DNA of 64,000 nt from Rhynchospora pubera (lineage: Eukaryota; Streptophyta; Magnoliopsida; Poales; Cyperaceae). The stretch spans positions 167,468,144 to 167,532,143 of the forward strand of contig CM051461.1 in NCBI GenBank assembly GCA_028095005.1. Reading direction: 5' to 3'. The position numbers and the translations under genes were made by a program. Below, piece after piece: positions 24,501-35,982 of the stretch. The notes beneath the pieces are model-generated. The model searched no databases, had not been told where the DNA came from, and saw only the letters and a list, made by a program, of their open reading frames with translations. The first letter of the stretch is position 1; every line of letters begins with the position of its first letter.

Positions 24501-27500
24501 CTACCATAATACCTGATTTGCAAATTCAAAACATTCGTTCACGACTTCATCAATCTCTTTTGTCGTAAATGGCTTTCCCACCGGATCGATTTTCTACATT
24601 TGATTAAACAAACCGAAAAGTTAGAGTTTAAACCCTAATTATCAGTACGTTGTTGGCATTTTAGACTCTAAACCCTAAAAACAGTACCTTGGGCATCTCT
24701 TGGCAAGTTAATTCATATTCAATAATGCGTTTCATGGCAAGCATAGCAAAATATCCACACTCTGTACTGCCGCGTTGTTTCGGGCCCTAATTAAAATCCA
24801 AATTTCAAAAGTTATGATTTCACCAAGAGTAAGACCACCCAAATCTACAAGTTTCGTACCTTTATTTCGATCCATTTTAATGTCTTGCTTGAAACAGCAG
24901 TCTGGTACCTTTCAATCAGATAGAGGGTAAATGCCCTGCATGTAATCAATCCATTTAGTTTGAAAACAATGCATGTAATCTCGACATTATTTTCGAAAGG
25001 TTTAGAAACATGGAACTTACATGGATATGATCGGTTTGACCTGAATTTTGCTCGGAACCTTCACGCATGCCAACGAATCAATGTAGTGGACAGTGAGCTT
25101 GTCGACATTAACACAAATAACTGTCCAATGATTCCTGTAATACAAATTAATTAGTCCTATGTTGCAATAACAAAATCAATTTTTAGAATTAAAAATATTA
25201 TAAGAACAACTGGAAGGGTAAATATCTATAGTAGTTGTAATTAGAGGGGTAAATGTAATTCATATGACTAATTAGTCCTATGACTAATTATAAAGATTTC
25301 CCTAACAAATAACTGTAATTTATATTTAATAGTTTAATTATTCTCACCCCTCATGATATGGAAATATATGGTAAGCATCTGAATTATCGAGGAAAGACCG
25401 CTTTATGTAATGCACCGATTTAGCTTCGTCGTGACTGAAAGTACCTTGGGCAGTCATTTCCGGATCCAATACGAATATGGTTGAAAGATTAAGTTCTGAA
25501 AGGCGATTCGTCCAATACCTACATATCAAAGCATACTTCACTATTTACATATGAAAGCATTCTTTTTTCTTACTTTTGCATTTTGAACACAATATTAGTA
25601 CATGGATTGGTACCTGTACCATTTAACAAGGAAAATTCATGGGTTAATGTTCATGGCATGTGATATTTATGGATCCAGCACACTGTTTGCAATATTGGTG
25701 CCCCAAATTTAATGCTAGATTTTAATGCAAGTAACAAGATAAGTTTTTGACAATAGCTAAGCTGCTACTATATGCAAATGACTATTATATTGATGGTTTT
25801 CAAGTAAATATTTAAAAAACGTTTTTTAAATTTTGGACAAAAATATCCTTAACTCTATCTGTTATGCTCTATTTAAAGGGCGCATAGGGCTCTCCAGAAC
25901 AGATTCTTAGTACCGATAAAACATAATTTTATCTCCGTGTTTCAAGAGGCACTGAGATATACAAGCTTAACTAGCATTATTTACCCTCTGAAAGAGTGTA
26001 CTATACCTATTGTCCATCTACTGGTAGCCCCATAAAACTTAATAATCTGCCCGTTCAAACAATTCCATGTTGCAATGGTTTGTATCAGATTCTAAATGCT
26101 CTGTAGGGAATATAAAATATTTACATTTCCAACTTTTTAGAAGGTACAGAGGTAATTTGAAAAATACTTTGTTAATCTGTGTACAGTAGCTTGTCGCAAC
26201 TAATTTCCCCCAAGGCCCCAACTAATAATGCAAAGTTCTTAAGTTGATAAAATCAAACCACAATTACAGGGAAAAACAGAACTGAGATAGGAAATTCAAT
26301 ATCAACAATTACCTTTTGCTCTAGAAAATCAAACCACAATTGAATATCAACACAGAGTACAACCTACGAAAATCCTTTTAGGTTTTGCTCTAGAAAAAAG
26401 TTTGTCACAATTGATTGAACTGCAACGATACTAAAGGTTGAAAATAATACATAAATGTTGAAAATTCATACCAGCAGTATAACTTGAGAATAGAAAAGTT
26501 AAGACAATCTCTACTCATGCATTCAAGAATATCCTCCACGTTAATCGAGAATCCGACCTCATCAGAGTGTGTTCCCCAAGGATTGGCGTCAGGCATTATA
26601 ATGATCTTTTGTTCTGCCGGTAGAAGCATCATCATGTTATAGACCTTCCGTTCATATGGTTGAAGTCTATCAACCACCTTATTTGGGAGAAGCGCTTCGC
26701 GACCTGTACCTGATGTCTCGCTTGGCACTTTCAGCTTATCACCCTCCGCCGCACGTGGCTTCGGTTGCTTCTTCTTCAGTATTTAAGAACATCAATTAAA
26801 TATTTTTTTTTTTTGAGAAAAGAATGTCTCCAGAAGAGACACTCCTGCTTCATTAAGCCAAAAAACTAAAAAAGGTTTATAAGTACATCAAAACAGACTT
26901 CAAAAACTAAAAAACCCTAGTTTTGATTTATGTAAATCTAGGGTTAATTTGGCAAGTGCACTACTACAATAAAACATTATTACATCCAAATACTAGACGA
27001 AATCTCAATACATAACTAAAGCAGCTGAAAAGAAAAAGCACTTGCTTAAATCACTTTAACAATTGAACAGAAAATTGAATATCTGATCATTTTGGCAAGT
27101 GCACCAGACTTCTGTTTGGCAAGTGCATTACTACAATTGTCATAGTCAAATAATTCTGGAATATTGTGTCAACATTTATTAGGTAAATGTCTAAAACATT
27201 TAGAATCGACCGCCTACATTAAGACAACATCATCTCTCGATTGAGAATGCCTAACTGTCTAAAACATTTATTAATCATTAGTGAAGAAATCAATATTGTG
27301 CATCCCTTTTAGAATCTGAAGATCCAATTAAGTTCAAACATACTTTGGTAAATGTAATGATACCTTTCTACATGGCTCCACATCGTCTTTAGGCCACAAG
27401 AATCGACCGCCTACATTAAGACCCAATAATTCTTCGGGTAATCCAGGGACAGCCCATCCACGATATTGGTCGATTACGTAGTCAACTCGAATTAGAACAG

Positions 27501-29264
27501 AGTTGTCTGATATGGGTACACAATGTACGGTCTGACCCTCATGAGTTGGAAGGATTAATCCATTGGCCACCTTAACCCGCCCGTTGTTATTAGAGTAGGA
27601 ATAGAGGTCACACTCAATTCCATCCTACAAATTGCAAATAGATTGAAATAACATTTTAATTTACAAATCTAATTCCATTTTATACTTGTTATCTAGAAAA
27701 AATGATGGTATGAAAGCAACCTCTTGAACGCCAATCAGAGGCATATGGCTTGAGCCAATATTCGGTGTCGTTTGGACAATCGCTTGTCTAACCATTACCG
27801 AGTCTACCTCGGCAGAAACAGGACTAGGAATATAGTCAGGGTTGGGGGGAGGGATAGGGACAGGGGTAGGCAGGTTAAGTAATTGTGTTGTTGGAACTTG
27901 TATTCCCATCATGGTAAACAATGAATGGAATTCCATGATGCATTCACTCTTCCACTGTTGCCTCTCATTTTCCCTCTCTTGTTCCCTTTCTTTTCTAGCC
28001 TTTTCAAGACACTCCTCCTGCATGTTATAAGGACCGTAATTAATTATCCACATATAAAAGAAATCGAGACGTGTGAAAAAGTCATGGTAAATCAAAAGAT
28101 ACCTGAATCTCCCTTTTCAAGTTATCATACATCTCCTGACTTATGCAACCTTCATGCAACCTTTTCCTAGGCTTTCTGTTGTACTCATCTGCCTTAGTGC
28201 TCCATGAGGAGGTTCCTCTCAGTCTCCCTGAGTATTCTGGTTTTCCAATTGCCTGAGTTAAGGCCTCTTCAGGATTGATTGACCCAGAACTGACTTCTTC
28301 AGACAAAGATGAAGCCCGCGTGAATGCTTCTGCCGCGGCCTTATCGTTCTTCGGAATATGATAAGTACCTTCTGTTTGGCTTGACACGACCCTCGCCCTG
28401 AAATACCTCTGAGTCCTCGGCTCTAAGGTACCTAAGATCACATAACACATGTCAAAATAAAGGTGAAGCAAACAAGTATCAAATTTAATAATCCAAAATG
28501 ACCAGCAAAAAATTTGAACTCACCTAAGATTACATAACACATCTCAGAAGCACCTTCTATTACAAGTTTGTCGGTAGGCTTCCAATCTTTCTCCGCTCCT
28601 CTATAGCCGTGGGATCCCATCCTATGAGGCATGACATACTTACTTCTCATCTTACTCTTACTCTCAAAGTCATCTGTCATCCTTTTATTCTTGAACTCCT
28701 CCCACTGCTGCGGTGTGATTGGCCATTCATCGCAAGGGTTTTTCGGATTATTAGGATCTGCATCCTTGATATAATCCTTGTACAGCCTACTCCTATATAC
28801 CCTATGCCGTTGGCCCATAGTTGTGAGAGTTTTTTTCTTGCCTTTGTCTCCCTCTAGCTTGAATACATTCTGAAATAAATTAACAAAATTATCACATGTT
28901 AGCTCTTTGTATATCAAAATTATCACATTTTAGATCATCAATTTATGCCATTCCATAAATTAATTACCTTGATATCATTCCATAATTCCTCCTTCGTTTC
29001 ATTCGAAACGTCTTTATGCCAATTATCAATTGTGATTGGCACTCTTTCCCTCGCCAAAAATGCGATGTATGTAATAAAGGATTGTGCATCCTTACCTATT
29101 GGAACGCCTTTCTTATTAAAACTGACATCAAAGTTGTACCCATTGGCTCTTTTTCTTCTAATTTCCACCAACGTGGTCCTATGTCTTGTTTGCTTTTTCT
29201 CATGATCACTGGATTCGTCCATTGGTTGTTCTTCTCCACCATTGTCTCTATCTTCTCCAGACAT
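24501..29264 (-). CDS. E1 second gene: Transposase_24 plus Ulp1 (C48) protease, 11 exons
   Basis: Exons (minus strand) 29264-28968, 28869-28524, 28431-28103, 28017-27721, 27624-27364, 26773-26472, 25518-25348, 25134-25021, 24935-24860, 24786-24688 and 24593-24501 total 2385 nt, 794 residues, in phase. Residues about 25-250 match plant Transposase_24 (Ptta/En/Spm) with KKGVPIG, PHRMGSHGYRG and EPRTQRYF. Then come a coiled, charged segment (KAREKEREQERENERQQ-like), a Pro-rich linker and a C-terminal Ulp1-type cysteine protease. Catalytic residues are visible: His670 (NHW), Asp687 (IDSL), Gln735 and Cys741 (ECGYF). Ulp1 enzymes process SUMO or remove it from targets. The substrate here is unknown. 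The family is common in plant transposons. Confidence 0.88.
27201..27421. repeat. Exon segment copied into the neighbouring intron of E1
   Basis: The 20-mer GAATCGACCGCCTACATTAA, part of exon 5 of the Ulp1 gene (about 27401), occurs again at about 27203 in the following intron. A TCTAAAACATTTA duplication is nearby. The rest of the intron (26774-27363) holds AT-rich sequence and a LINE/SINE-like antisense tail near 26810-26880. Confidence 0.6.
28431..28547 (-). repeat. Direct repeat bounding an E1 intron
   Basis: The intron 28523-28432 (92 bp) of the Ulp1 gene is bounded by a 24-bp direct repeat with two mismatches, offset by exactly 92 bp (plus strand 28431-28454 and 28523-28546). Each copy reads, on the minus strand, ATGTGTTATGT(A/G)ATCTTAGG. 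The first copy supplies the end of the exon and the donor AG|GT. The second supplies the acceptor TTAG|GT. Confidence 0.8.
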
Positions 29265-30400
29265 GGCTCTTTCTTTCTTCACAAAGTTACCTTTCAGTTC
29301 AGTCAAATTTCAAGTTTCAAATTAGAAACCTAGTCAAACCAATTTCCAATCTTAGAATCAAACTAAGAGTATCATCTTATTAAAAATCAGAAAACAGAAC
29401 AATAACTAGCCATATAACTTTAGAGAAGGTAAGATTAAGCAACGATTTGGTGTGAGCTGGTACGCAAGATATAACTCCTGAAAAGGAGCCAGAACCTTTT
29501 TCATTACTCTTTTTACATGTAGGCAGTTTGGTTCTTCCCATTTATAAGAAAGATTGTTGGAGATACAAATTAATTTGTGCCGAAATTTCATATACAAGAG
29601 ATTAGTAAGAGCAAATTCACTAGAAAAAAGAAAATAAATGTTCAAAGTAGCAAGAGAACTAGCCCGATACAAAATTAAACAAAAGATTAGTAAGAGCAAA
29701 CCTCAACGCTTGATTCAGGCTGTCGACGGGAGGAAGGAGAGAGGGTGGGTGTCGATGGCGACGGTAGAGGTCTGTCGACGGCTACGGGAGAAGCAGTGAG
29801 AGGACGACAGAGAAAGATGAGGAGAAGCTAGCAGTGAGAGGAAGTGAGAGGAGATCCAGTCTCGAGGAGAAGCTAGCAGCGGAAAGTTTAGAGAGAGAGG
29901 GGGCTGAAGAGCGGCTAGGGTTAGTGAGGGTACGGCGGAGTAACGAGGAAAAACGAGGGAATGGCGGAGAAAAAGAGGGAATGGCGGAGAAAGGGAATTA
30001 GCGAAAATTTAGAAAAAATTTAGAGGGAACGGCGAAGGAAAGGAGGGAGTTTGCGAAATTTTAGTGAAAATAGGAGGGATTTTTTTTTTGGCATCCAATT
30101 TTTTTTAAATCAATTTTATTTATTCAACTATGATTTTAACATTTAGAATTTATTTTAGAATCCAATAATTAAAATTTAAATTGATGTAGTATGTTCTTGC
30201 AATGAAAGCTCAAATTAAAATTAAAATCACATAATACATGTCATAATTTAATTTAAAATTACAAACACATGTCATAATTAAAATTAAAATTTCATAACTT
30301 TAGTCCAAATTAACCTAGACCTGCAAAAATAAAAGAAAAACGTAAGTATTAATAAGAACACATATTAAATATTAAAATTAATTTAAAAATTAACTCACTT
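29265..30400. other. E1 intergenic region, leader of the Ulp1 gene and 3' flank of TNP2
   Basis: 29700-30060 is purine-rich on the plus strand (so CT-rich in the gene's sense) with repeated GGGAATGGCGGAGAAA units, probably the promoter and leader of the Ulp1 gene. 30090-30400 is AT-rich 3' flank of TNP2. Unlike E2, there is no internal array of terminal-type repeats and no small ORF like those at 46554 and 47050. Confidence 0.5.
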
Positions 30401-33400
30401 TCATTCTGTAGGTGCTTTTTGTTTTTTCCGTCGTTTATTTACCCACACACCATCGCTATTGTCTGGACGTTGGTGACTGAAAGATACTGGCGGTGATGAA
30501 TCACTGATACCGGTGGAAAATGGAAGAATTTCTTCGAAATGATCGTATGCTTCTTCGTCCACAACATCTCCAACGCCAACAATCCGTCTTTTTCCTAAAA
30601 TAAAGTGAACATTTATGCATAGTAAAAGGAACATTTATACATAGTAAAGTGAACATTTATGCATAGTAAAAGGAACATTTATACATAGTGAAGTGAACAT
30701 CTATGCATATAAAGTGAAGATTTATACTCCTAAAGTGAACATTTATGCATAGTAAAAGGAACATTTATACATAGTGAAGTGAACATTTATGCATATAAAG
30801 TGAAGATTTATACTCCTAAAGTGAACATTTATGCATAGTAAAAGGAACATTTATACATAGTGAAGTGAACATTTATGCATATAAAGTGAAGATTTATACT
30901 CCTAAAGTGAACATTTATGCATAGTAAAGTGAACATTTACCTTGAAGGACAACGTGTCTTTTCTTATCCGCCGGATCCTGAATGTAGAAAACTTGCATTG
31001 CTTGCTTATTTGCAAGAATAAAGGGGTCGTCGCGATAAGCTCTTTTTTTGAAGTCCACAGTTATGAACCCACTTTTGTCTGTTTTGACTCCACCGTGATG
31101 GTTGTCGATCCATGCACACTTGAATAGAGGTATCTTGAACTTCATATAATCTACTTCCCAAATCTCTTCAATCCATCCATAATAAGTGGATGACTGTCCA
31201 TTACCTGATAAAGCTACAACTGAGACTCCACTATTTTGCACGGTGCTTTTACCGTCTTGTTTCTTTGTGTACCAGGTAAATCCATTCAAGTCATATCCTT
31301 CATAGGTTTCAACCACCGCCGAAGGACGTTTCGACAACCATTTCACGGTTTCATCGACCTCGATTTTTTCTTTCAACTGGGACTTTACCTTTTCTTCAAA
31401 CCATTGTGCAAACTTTAAATTGTGCTCTATGGTAATCATACCTTCATTATAAGATGGATATTGTTCACACAACTCGGCAAGATGTTCTTCTATGTAAGGC
31501 GCCACAACGGTGAGGTGTTGGAGGATTTTGAGGTGTGCCTTTGTTCTCAGATCAAGATCTGGTACTAAAGTACCAGCTCCAATTGTGCCCTTTCCTTGGA
31601 GTCTACCCTCGTGGCGAGACTTTGGAAGGCCGATAGGTTGGACATCTTCTAAATAATCGGTAAAATACTCGATAACCTCCTCGGCAACATATCCTTCTAC
31701 TATACTTCCTTCGGGCTTAGATCGGCTACGGACTAGCATCTTCAATTGGCCCATTGCTCTTTCAAAAGGATACATGTACCGTAGAAATACTGGACCACAC
31801 ATCTTGATCTCCCTAACCAAATGTATGGTCAAATGCACCATAGAGTCAAAAAATGATGGTGGAAAGTACATCTCGAGCTCACAAAGGGTTTCGATAACAT
31901 CTTCCTGTAACTTGTCTAGAGTGCTCGGATCAATCACCTTAGAGCAAATGGAATTGAAGAAAAAACACAATTTAGTAATGGTTTTCCTCACAGCTTCCTG
32001 CATTATTCCTCGAATTGCAACCGGAAGTAAAACGGTCAACAAGACATGATAATCATGTGATTTCATCCCAATTAATTTGCACTCCTTAATAGACACCTTT
32101 CTTGATATGTTTGAAGAATAACCAGAAGGAACCTTAATATTCTTCAGGCATTCCAACAAACTTTTCTTTTCTTCCTTTGTTAGATTAAATTGTGCTGCAG
32201 GGAGCCAAGTTCGGTTCTTGCCCTTTTCTTGAGGCGCTAGATCCTTCCGGATCCCCATTGCAACCATGTCCTTCCTTGCATTCACGCCATCTTTTGTTTT
32301 TCCTTGAATTTCCAACAGAGAAGCAATTAGAGCTTCACATATGTTCTTAATTATGTGCATGACATCTAGGCAATGCCTAATCTCCAGAGACTTCCAATAT
32401 TCAAGTTCCCAGAATATACATTTTTTCTTCCATATCCCTTTCGGAATCTCATTTACACATTTCTTACCAAATTTGACCTTTATGTCCTTAATCTGTTGAT
32501 ATACTCCCAGCCCGGATAACGGTATCGGGGCCGTCCCTTTCTCCTCAGTACCATCAAATCTTTCCTTGTCTCGACGGTAAGGGTGGTTGCGTTTTTTAAG
32601 AAACCTGCGATGTCCCAAATAAACATTTTTTCTGCAGTTTTTCAGGTAAATAGAATGGGTGTTTTCCTGACAAATAGGACACGCTTTTGCTCCTTTATTC
32701 CTATACCCCGAGAGGTTACCGTATGCAGGAAAATCATTAATCGTGCAAAAAATCATAGCTCGGAGATTGAACTCAGTTCTAGAGTGTGCATCAAATACTT
32801 TCACCCCTTCGCGCCACAATTTACCAAGGTCATCTATTAATGGACGCAAATACACATCTATGTCATTTCCTGGTTGTTTAGGACCTGAAATCAACAAAGG
32901 CATCATCATGTATCTCCTTTTCATGCATAACCAAGGAGGAAGGTTGTAAATACACAATAAAACCGGCCATGTGCTCTGACGGCTACTCATGTTGCCGTAT
33001 GGATTCATCCCGTCCGTGCATAATCCCAATCTCAAATTTCTGGGTTCACTGCCGAAATCTTCAAATTCCCTATCTATATTCCTCCAATCAGGAGAGTCTG
33101 CCGGGTGCCGGAGCATTCCATCACCTCGTTTTCTACAATCCGCGTGCCATCTCAACAATTTGGCATCCTTCGCATTAGAAAAGAGACGCTGAAATCTTGG
33201 TATTATTGGAAGATAAAATACCACCTTCGCAGCTGGTCCCTTACCATCTGAATCAATCTTATCATCCCTCGGTCTATATCGTGATGCATTACAAATTGGA
33301 CATTTTTTAAGATCTCTATACTCATTCCGGAATAATATACAATCATTCGGACATGCATGAATTCTCTCTACTTCGATTTTCAATGGACACAACATCTTTT

Positions 33401-34049
33401 TAGCCTTATAAATTGAATCCGGCAACTCATTATTTTCTGGAAGAAAATCTTTATGCAACAGTGTGAGCAAAGATGTGAAACTAGCATCGGTCCATCCGTT
33501 TTTGGCTTTTAGATTGAACAGTTTGAAGACAGCATTAAGTTTTGACAATTTACTACCAGAAAATAACTTTATCTTATCTTGTTCACGTAACAAACCAAAA
33601 ATTTCAATATTATCAACAAAATCTTCATCCACATTGGTCACTATTTCATCCAATATATTTTCATCACCCAATGCATTTTCATCATCTGATACATTATCAT
33701 CATCCAATACATCATCATAATCCAATACATTATCATCATCCAATAATACATTTGTTTTATCAAATCGTGAATCTAAAACATTCAAATTGTCAACTAAATT
33801 TTCCTCCCTACTCTCTCCATGATGTGTCCACCTTGTATAACCAGGCTGAAATCCATCCTTAATTAAATGACCTCTTACTTCTTCCACATTAGTCCAACTC
33901 ACCAAATTCTGACAAATCCGACAAGGGCAACGCATTTTATTATTTCTCATCAAATCCATATTCTTTTTACCACAAACCATAAATTCTTCAACTCCTTCCA
34001 AAAATATAGACGAAAACCGATTACTTGTATACATCCACGTCCGATCCAT
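30401..34049 (-). CDS. E1 TNP2 transposase, two exons, 1100 aa
   Basis: Exon 1 34049-30941 and exon 2 30594-30401, in phase. Order of parts: an N-terminal transposase-associated zinc-like module (MDRTWMY start; CPCRICQN at 41-48; HLIKDGFQPGYTRW); an Asp-rich acidic stretch at 104-140; the TNP2/Transposase_21 domain from about 231, including Cys motifs (CPNDC, CPIC), CTDGMNPYG (Asp346), INDFPAYGNLSGY (Asp439) and CLDVMHIIKN; then DUF4218 (KSHDYHVLL through MYPFERAMGQLK); then DUF4216 (YYGWIEEIWEVDY through KKRAYRDDPF). TNP2-type proteins (TNPD in En/Spm) cut at the CACTA ends; the Asp residues are candidate catalytic positions. The frame is unbroken and the start is supported by alignment with E2. 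Confidence 0.93.
30598..30940 (-). repeat. 22-bp repeat array filling the E1 TNP2 intron
   Basis: The whole 346-bp intron (30595-30940) is about 16 units of 21-22 bp. In the gene's sense each contains AAATGTTCAC or a near variant (TTTACTATGCAT then AAATGTTCAC). Four adjacent unit types form an 86-bp higher-order repeat seen about three times. Only the splice ends are non-repetitive. Confidence 0.92.
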
Positions 34050-34145
34050 CTGATCTGAAGAAATGAAAAATATGCAAAGGTCAGGGTTTAGGGTTATAAC
34101 TCAATTTATCACCTTAGGTTTTCGGGCCGGTTACCATCCTAGCCC

Positions 34146-34379
34146 ACTCTTTGAATACTCTTGTCTCATTAGCGAGCGTACGTTAGATGCAATTTGTTGT
34201 CTGAGAAAAATTCGGCAGCATTTCCCCTTATGTTCCCTGAATACGCCAACACACGATTGCTCGTGTATACGTATCCGTGGGGAACATAAGGAGAAATGCC
34301 GTCGAATTTTTCTCAGACAACAAATTGCATCTAACGTACCACTCGCTGTCCTAAATGAGACAAGAGTATCCAAAGAGCA
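34146..34379. repeat. Inverted repeat ahead of E1 TNP2, conserved in E2
   Basis: Arms of about 100 bp that pair almost fully (TCTGAGAAAAATTCGGCAGC against its complement at 34297-34316). The centre of about 40 bp contains its own small palindrome around CACGAGCAATCGTG. It lies about 100 bp before the transposase start, in the presumed leader or promoter. E2 has the same structure at 41350-41579 with few differences. Confidence 0.85.
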
Positions 34380-34925
34380 GTACTCCCGATCGGGAGTACT
34401 ATCCAAGATTAATCCCTAATGGATTAATCTCGGACGGGCAAAGACCTAAATTCGGTATTATTTGTTCCGGTATTTTGGTCCTATATGACAATACAATAAT
34501 TAACTAAATGCATATGCTATTATTAACGCTAATGATTAAAAATAAAAAAAGATTATGAAAATATACCTTCAATTTGAAGAAATACTTCACTCCTTCAATT
34601 AGATCTGAAATTATGACAAAATAAAAACGAAAAAATCATTAATCTAACTATAAATTAATTGAAAACCGAAGTGAATTAAGACAAAATTACGAAAATAAAG
34701 AATACTTTTTAAAATTATTTTTTTTACCTTTAATATGCTCTCCTTCTCCTTCTCTTTCTAATTCTTATTTTTTCGAAATTTTTAGAAATTTTTATCTATT
34801 TATTTGGAAGAACGGTAGAGGGTGAAAATTAATAACTATGAAGAGAGCTATTGGCGAGGAGGTGCGGCGGCCAAAAAATAAATGAGGAACGAAGAGATGA
34901 TAACCCTAGTAAATGCTGATATTTT

Positions 34926-35212
34926 GCAACGTTTAAAACTAAAAAACCGTTTCTATAATTTTGTAACGTGTTTTATGTAAAACGTGTTACAAAAGCATGC
35001 CTCTTCTGTAACGCGTTTTACATAAAACACGTTACAAAAAGCTGGACAGATTTTTTAATGTTTGGACGTGAAATTTTATAACGTTTTTTAAGTAAAACGC
35101 GTTACAAAAGGCTTTTTCAAAAAACTACAACACTGCCATTGAGGCTTTTGTAACCATTTGTTGAATAAACGTTTCAGAATGGGGGTTGCAAAAGCCCTTT
35201 TTTCCTGTAGTG
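34926..35212. repeat. E1 subterminal repeat array, 5' side
   Basis: Inverted and direct copies of TGTAACGCGTTTTA / TAAAACGCGTTACA and relatives up to the terminal repeat. Same motif class as 23756-24145. The region 34480-34920 between this array and the hairpin is AT-rich, with likely TNP2 leader sequence. Confidence 0.85.
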
Positions 35213-35537
35213 AATGTTAATTAGCGTTGAAAATTGGTCTGCTTCTTTCAACGAACCGCAGGGTAAAAGGAATTAAGGATCCACTCCTTTGCTTTCTTAC
35301 TGTCCCATTATTTGCATGTTGGCCGTTCGGCACCTGTCTTTTGCCATGCCCGCTTGGCCGCTTCCATTCAAATCTGTCGCTCGCTATTTTTCACTTTGTA
35401 ACAGGCGAGCCTGCTTCTATGGTATATCATATATTCTTAACCTGAATTGTACAGAGCCTTGGTGGGATGCTATAGTTAGAACAATTTTAGTAAAGTCATA
35501 TAAGATAACAATCGAGAAGGGTATTTAAATAGAGAAG
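35213..35537. other. Intergenic flank right of E1
   Basis: Host sequence after the target duplication. A moderately GC-rich stretch (35320-35420) gives no convincing coding frame. Confidence 0.4.
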
Positions 35538-35982
35538 GGTTTCAATGCTAACATTTTGGTTATCCCAAACGTCAATATTTCAATATTTAGTTTTTTTTCA
35601 AAATTTAAAATTGTAACGTCAAATTCAAACCGTTCATCTTATTTAATTTAATGACCGATGCGTTTTCATATAAGTTTTGTAAATTTTAGAGTTTATTTGA
35701 TACTTCATCTAAGACTAAAACATGGACGTATTAGAATGAATCTATCATAATTAACAAAGTTTGTTTATTTTTCTATCTCTTGATGGAGTATCAAATTAAT
35801 TTTAAAATTTGCAAAACTTATATGAAAATGCATCGGTTGTTAAATTAAATAATATGAACGCTTTGAATTTGACGTTGCATTTTTAAAATTTATAAAAGTC
35901 ACTAATTAATGAAAAATTTATAAAAGTCACTAATTAATGGATTATTGGCATTTGAAGGCAATAAAATGTTGGTATTGAAACC
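35538..35982. mobile_element. Foldback element, family B copy 2
   Basis: Terminal repeats GGTTTCAATGCTAACATTTTGG and the complement of AAAATGTTGGTATTGAAACC (first 20 bases given by position 35538-35557). The interior is a long palindrome with TATAAGTTTTGTAAATTTTA and TTTGATAC arms, matching 11381-11792. No coding capacity. Confidence 0.65.

Larger units (their letters stand above)
23756..35212 (-). mobile_element. CACTA (En/Spm) transposon E1, 11.5 kb, structurally complete
   Basis: Begins CACTACTCGAAAAGAAGG and ends with the complement of CACTACAGGAAAAAAGG. A 3-bp target duplication AAT flanks it (23753-23755 and 35213-35215), as expected for CACTA elements. Both genes run on the minus strand, so the transposase end is at 35212. 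Subterminal regions at both ends carry many direct and inverted copies of a TGTAACGCGTTT-type motif. The TNP2 and Transposase_24-Ulp1 genes are both readable with all splice sites. I see no stop, frameshift or large insertion in either, so E1 may be able to move itself. Confidence 0.93.

Noticed and set aside
24601..24690. AAACCCTAA units resembling telomere repeat
   Set aside because: Only isolated single units in introns; not an interstitial telomere array.
30942..34058. Many plus-strand open frames over the E1 TNP2 gene
   Set aside because: Antisense shadows of the long conserved transposase frame; the same holds for minus-strand frames at 41872-44957.
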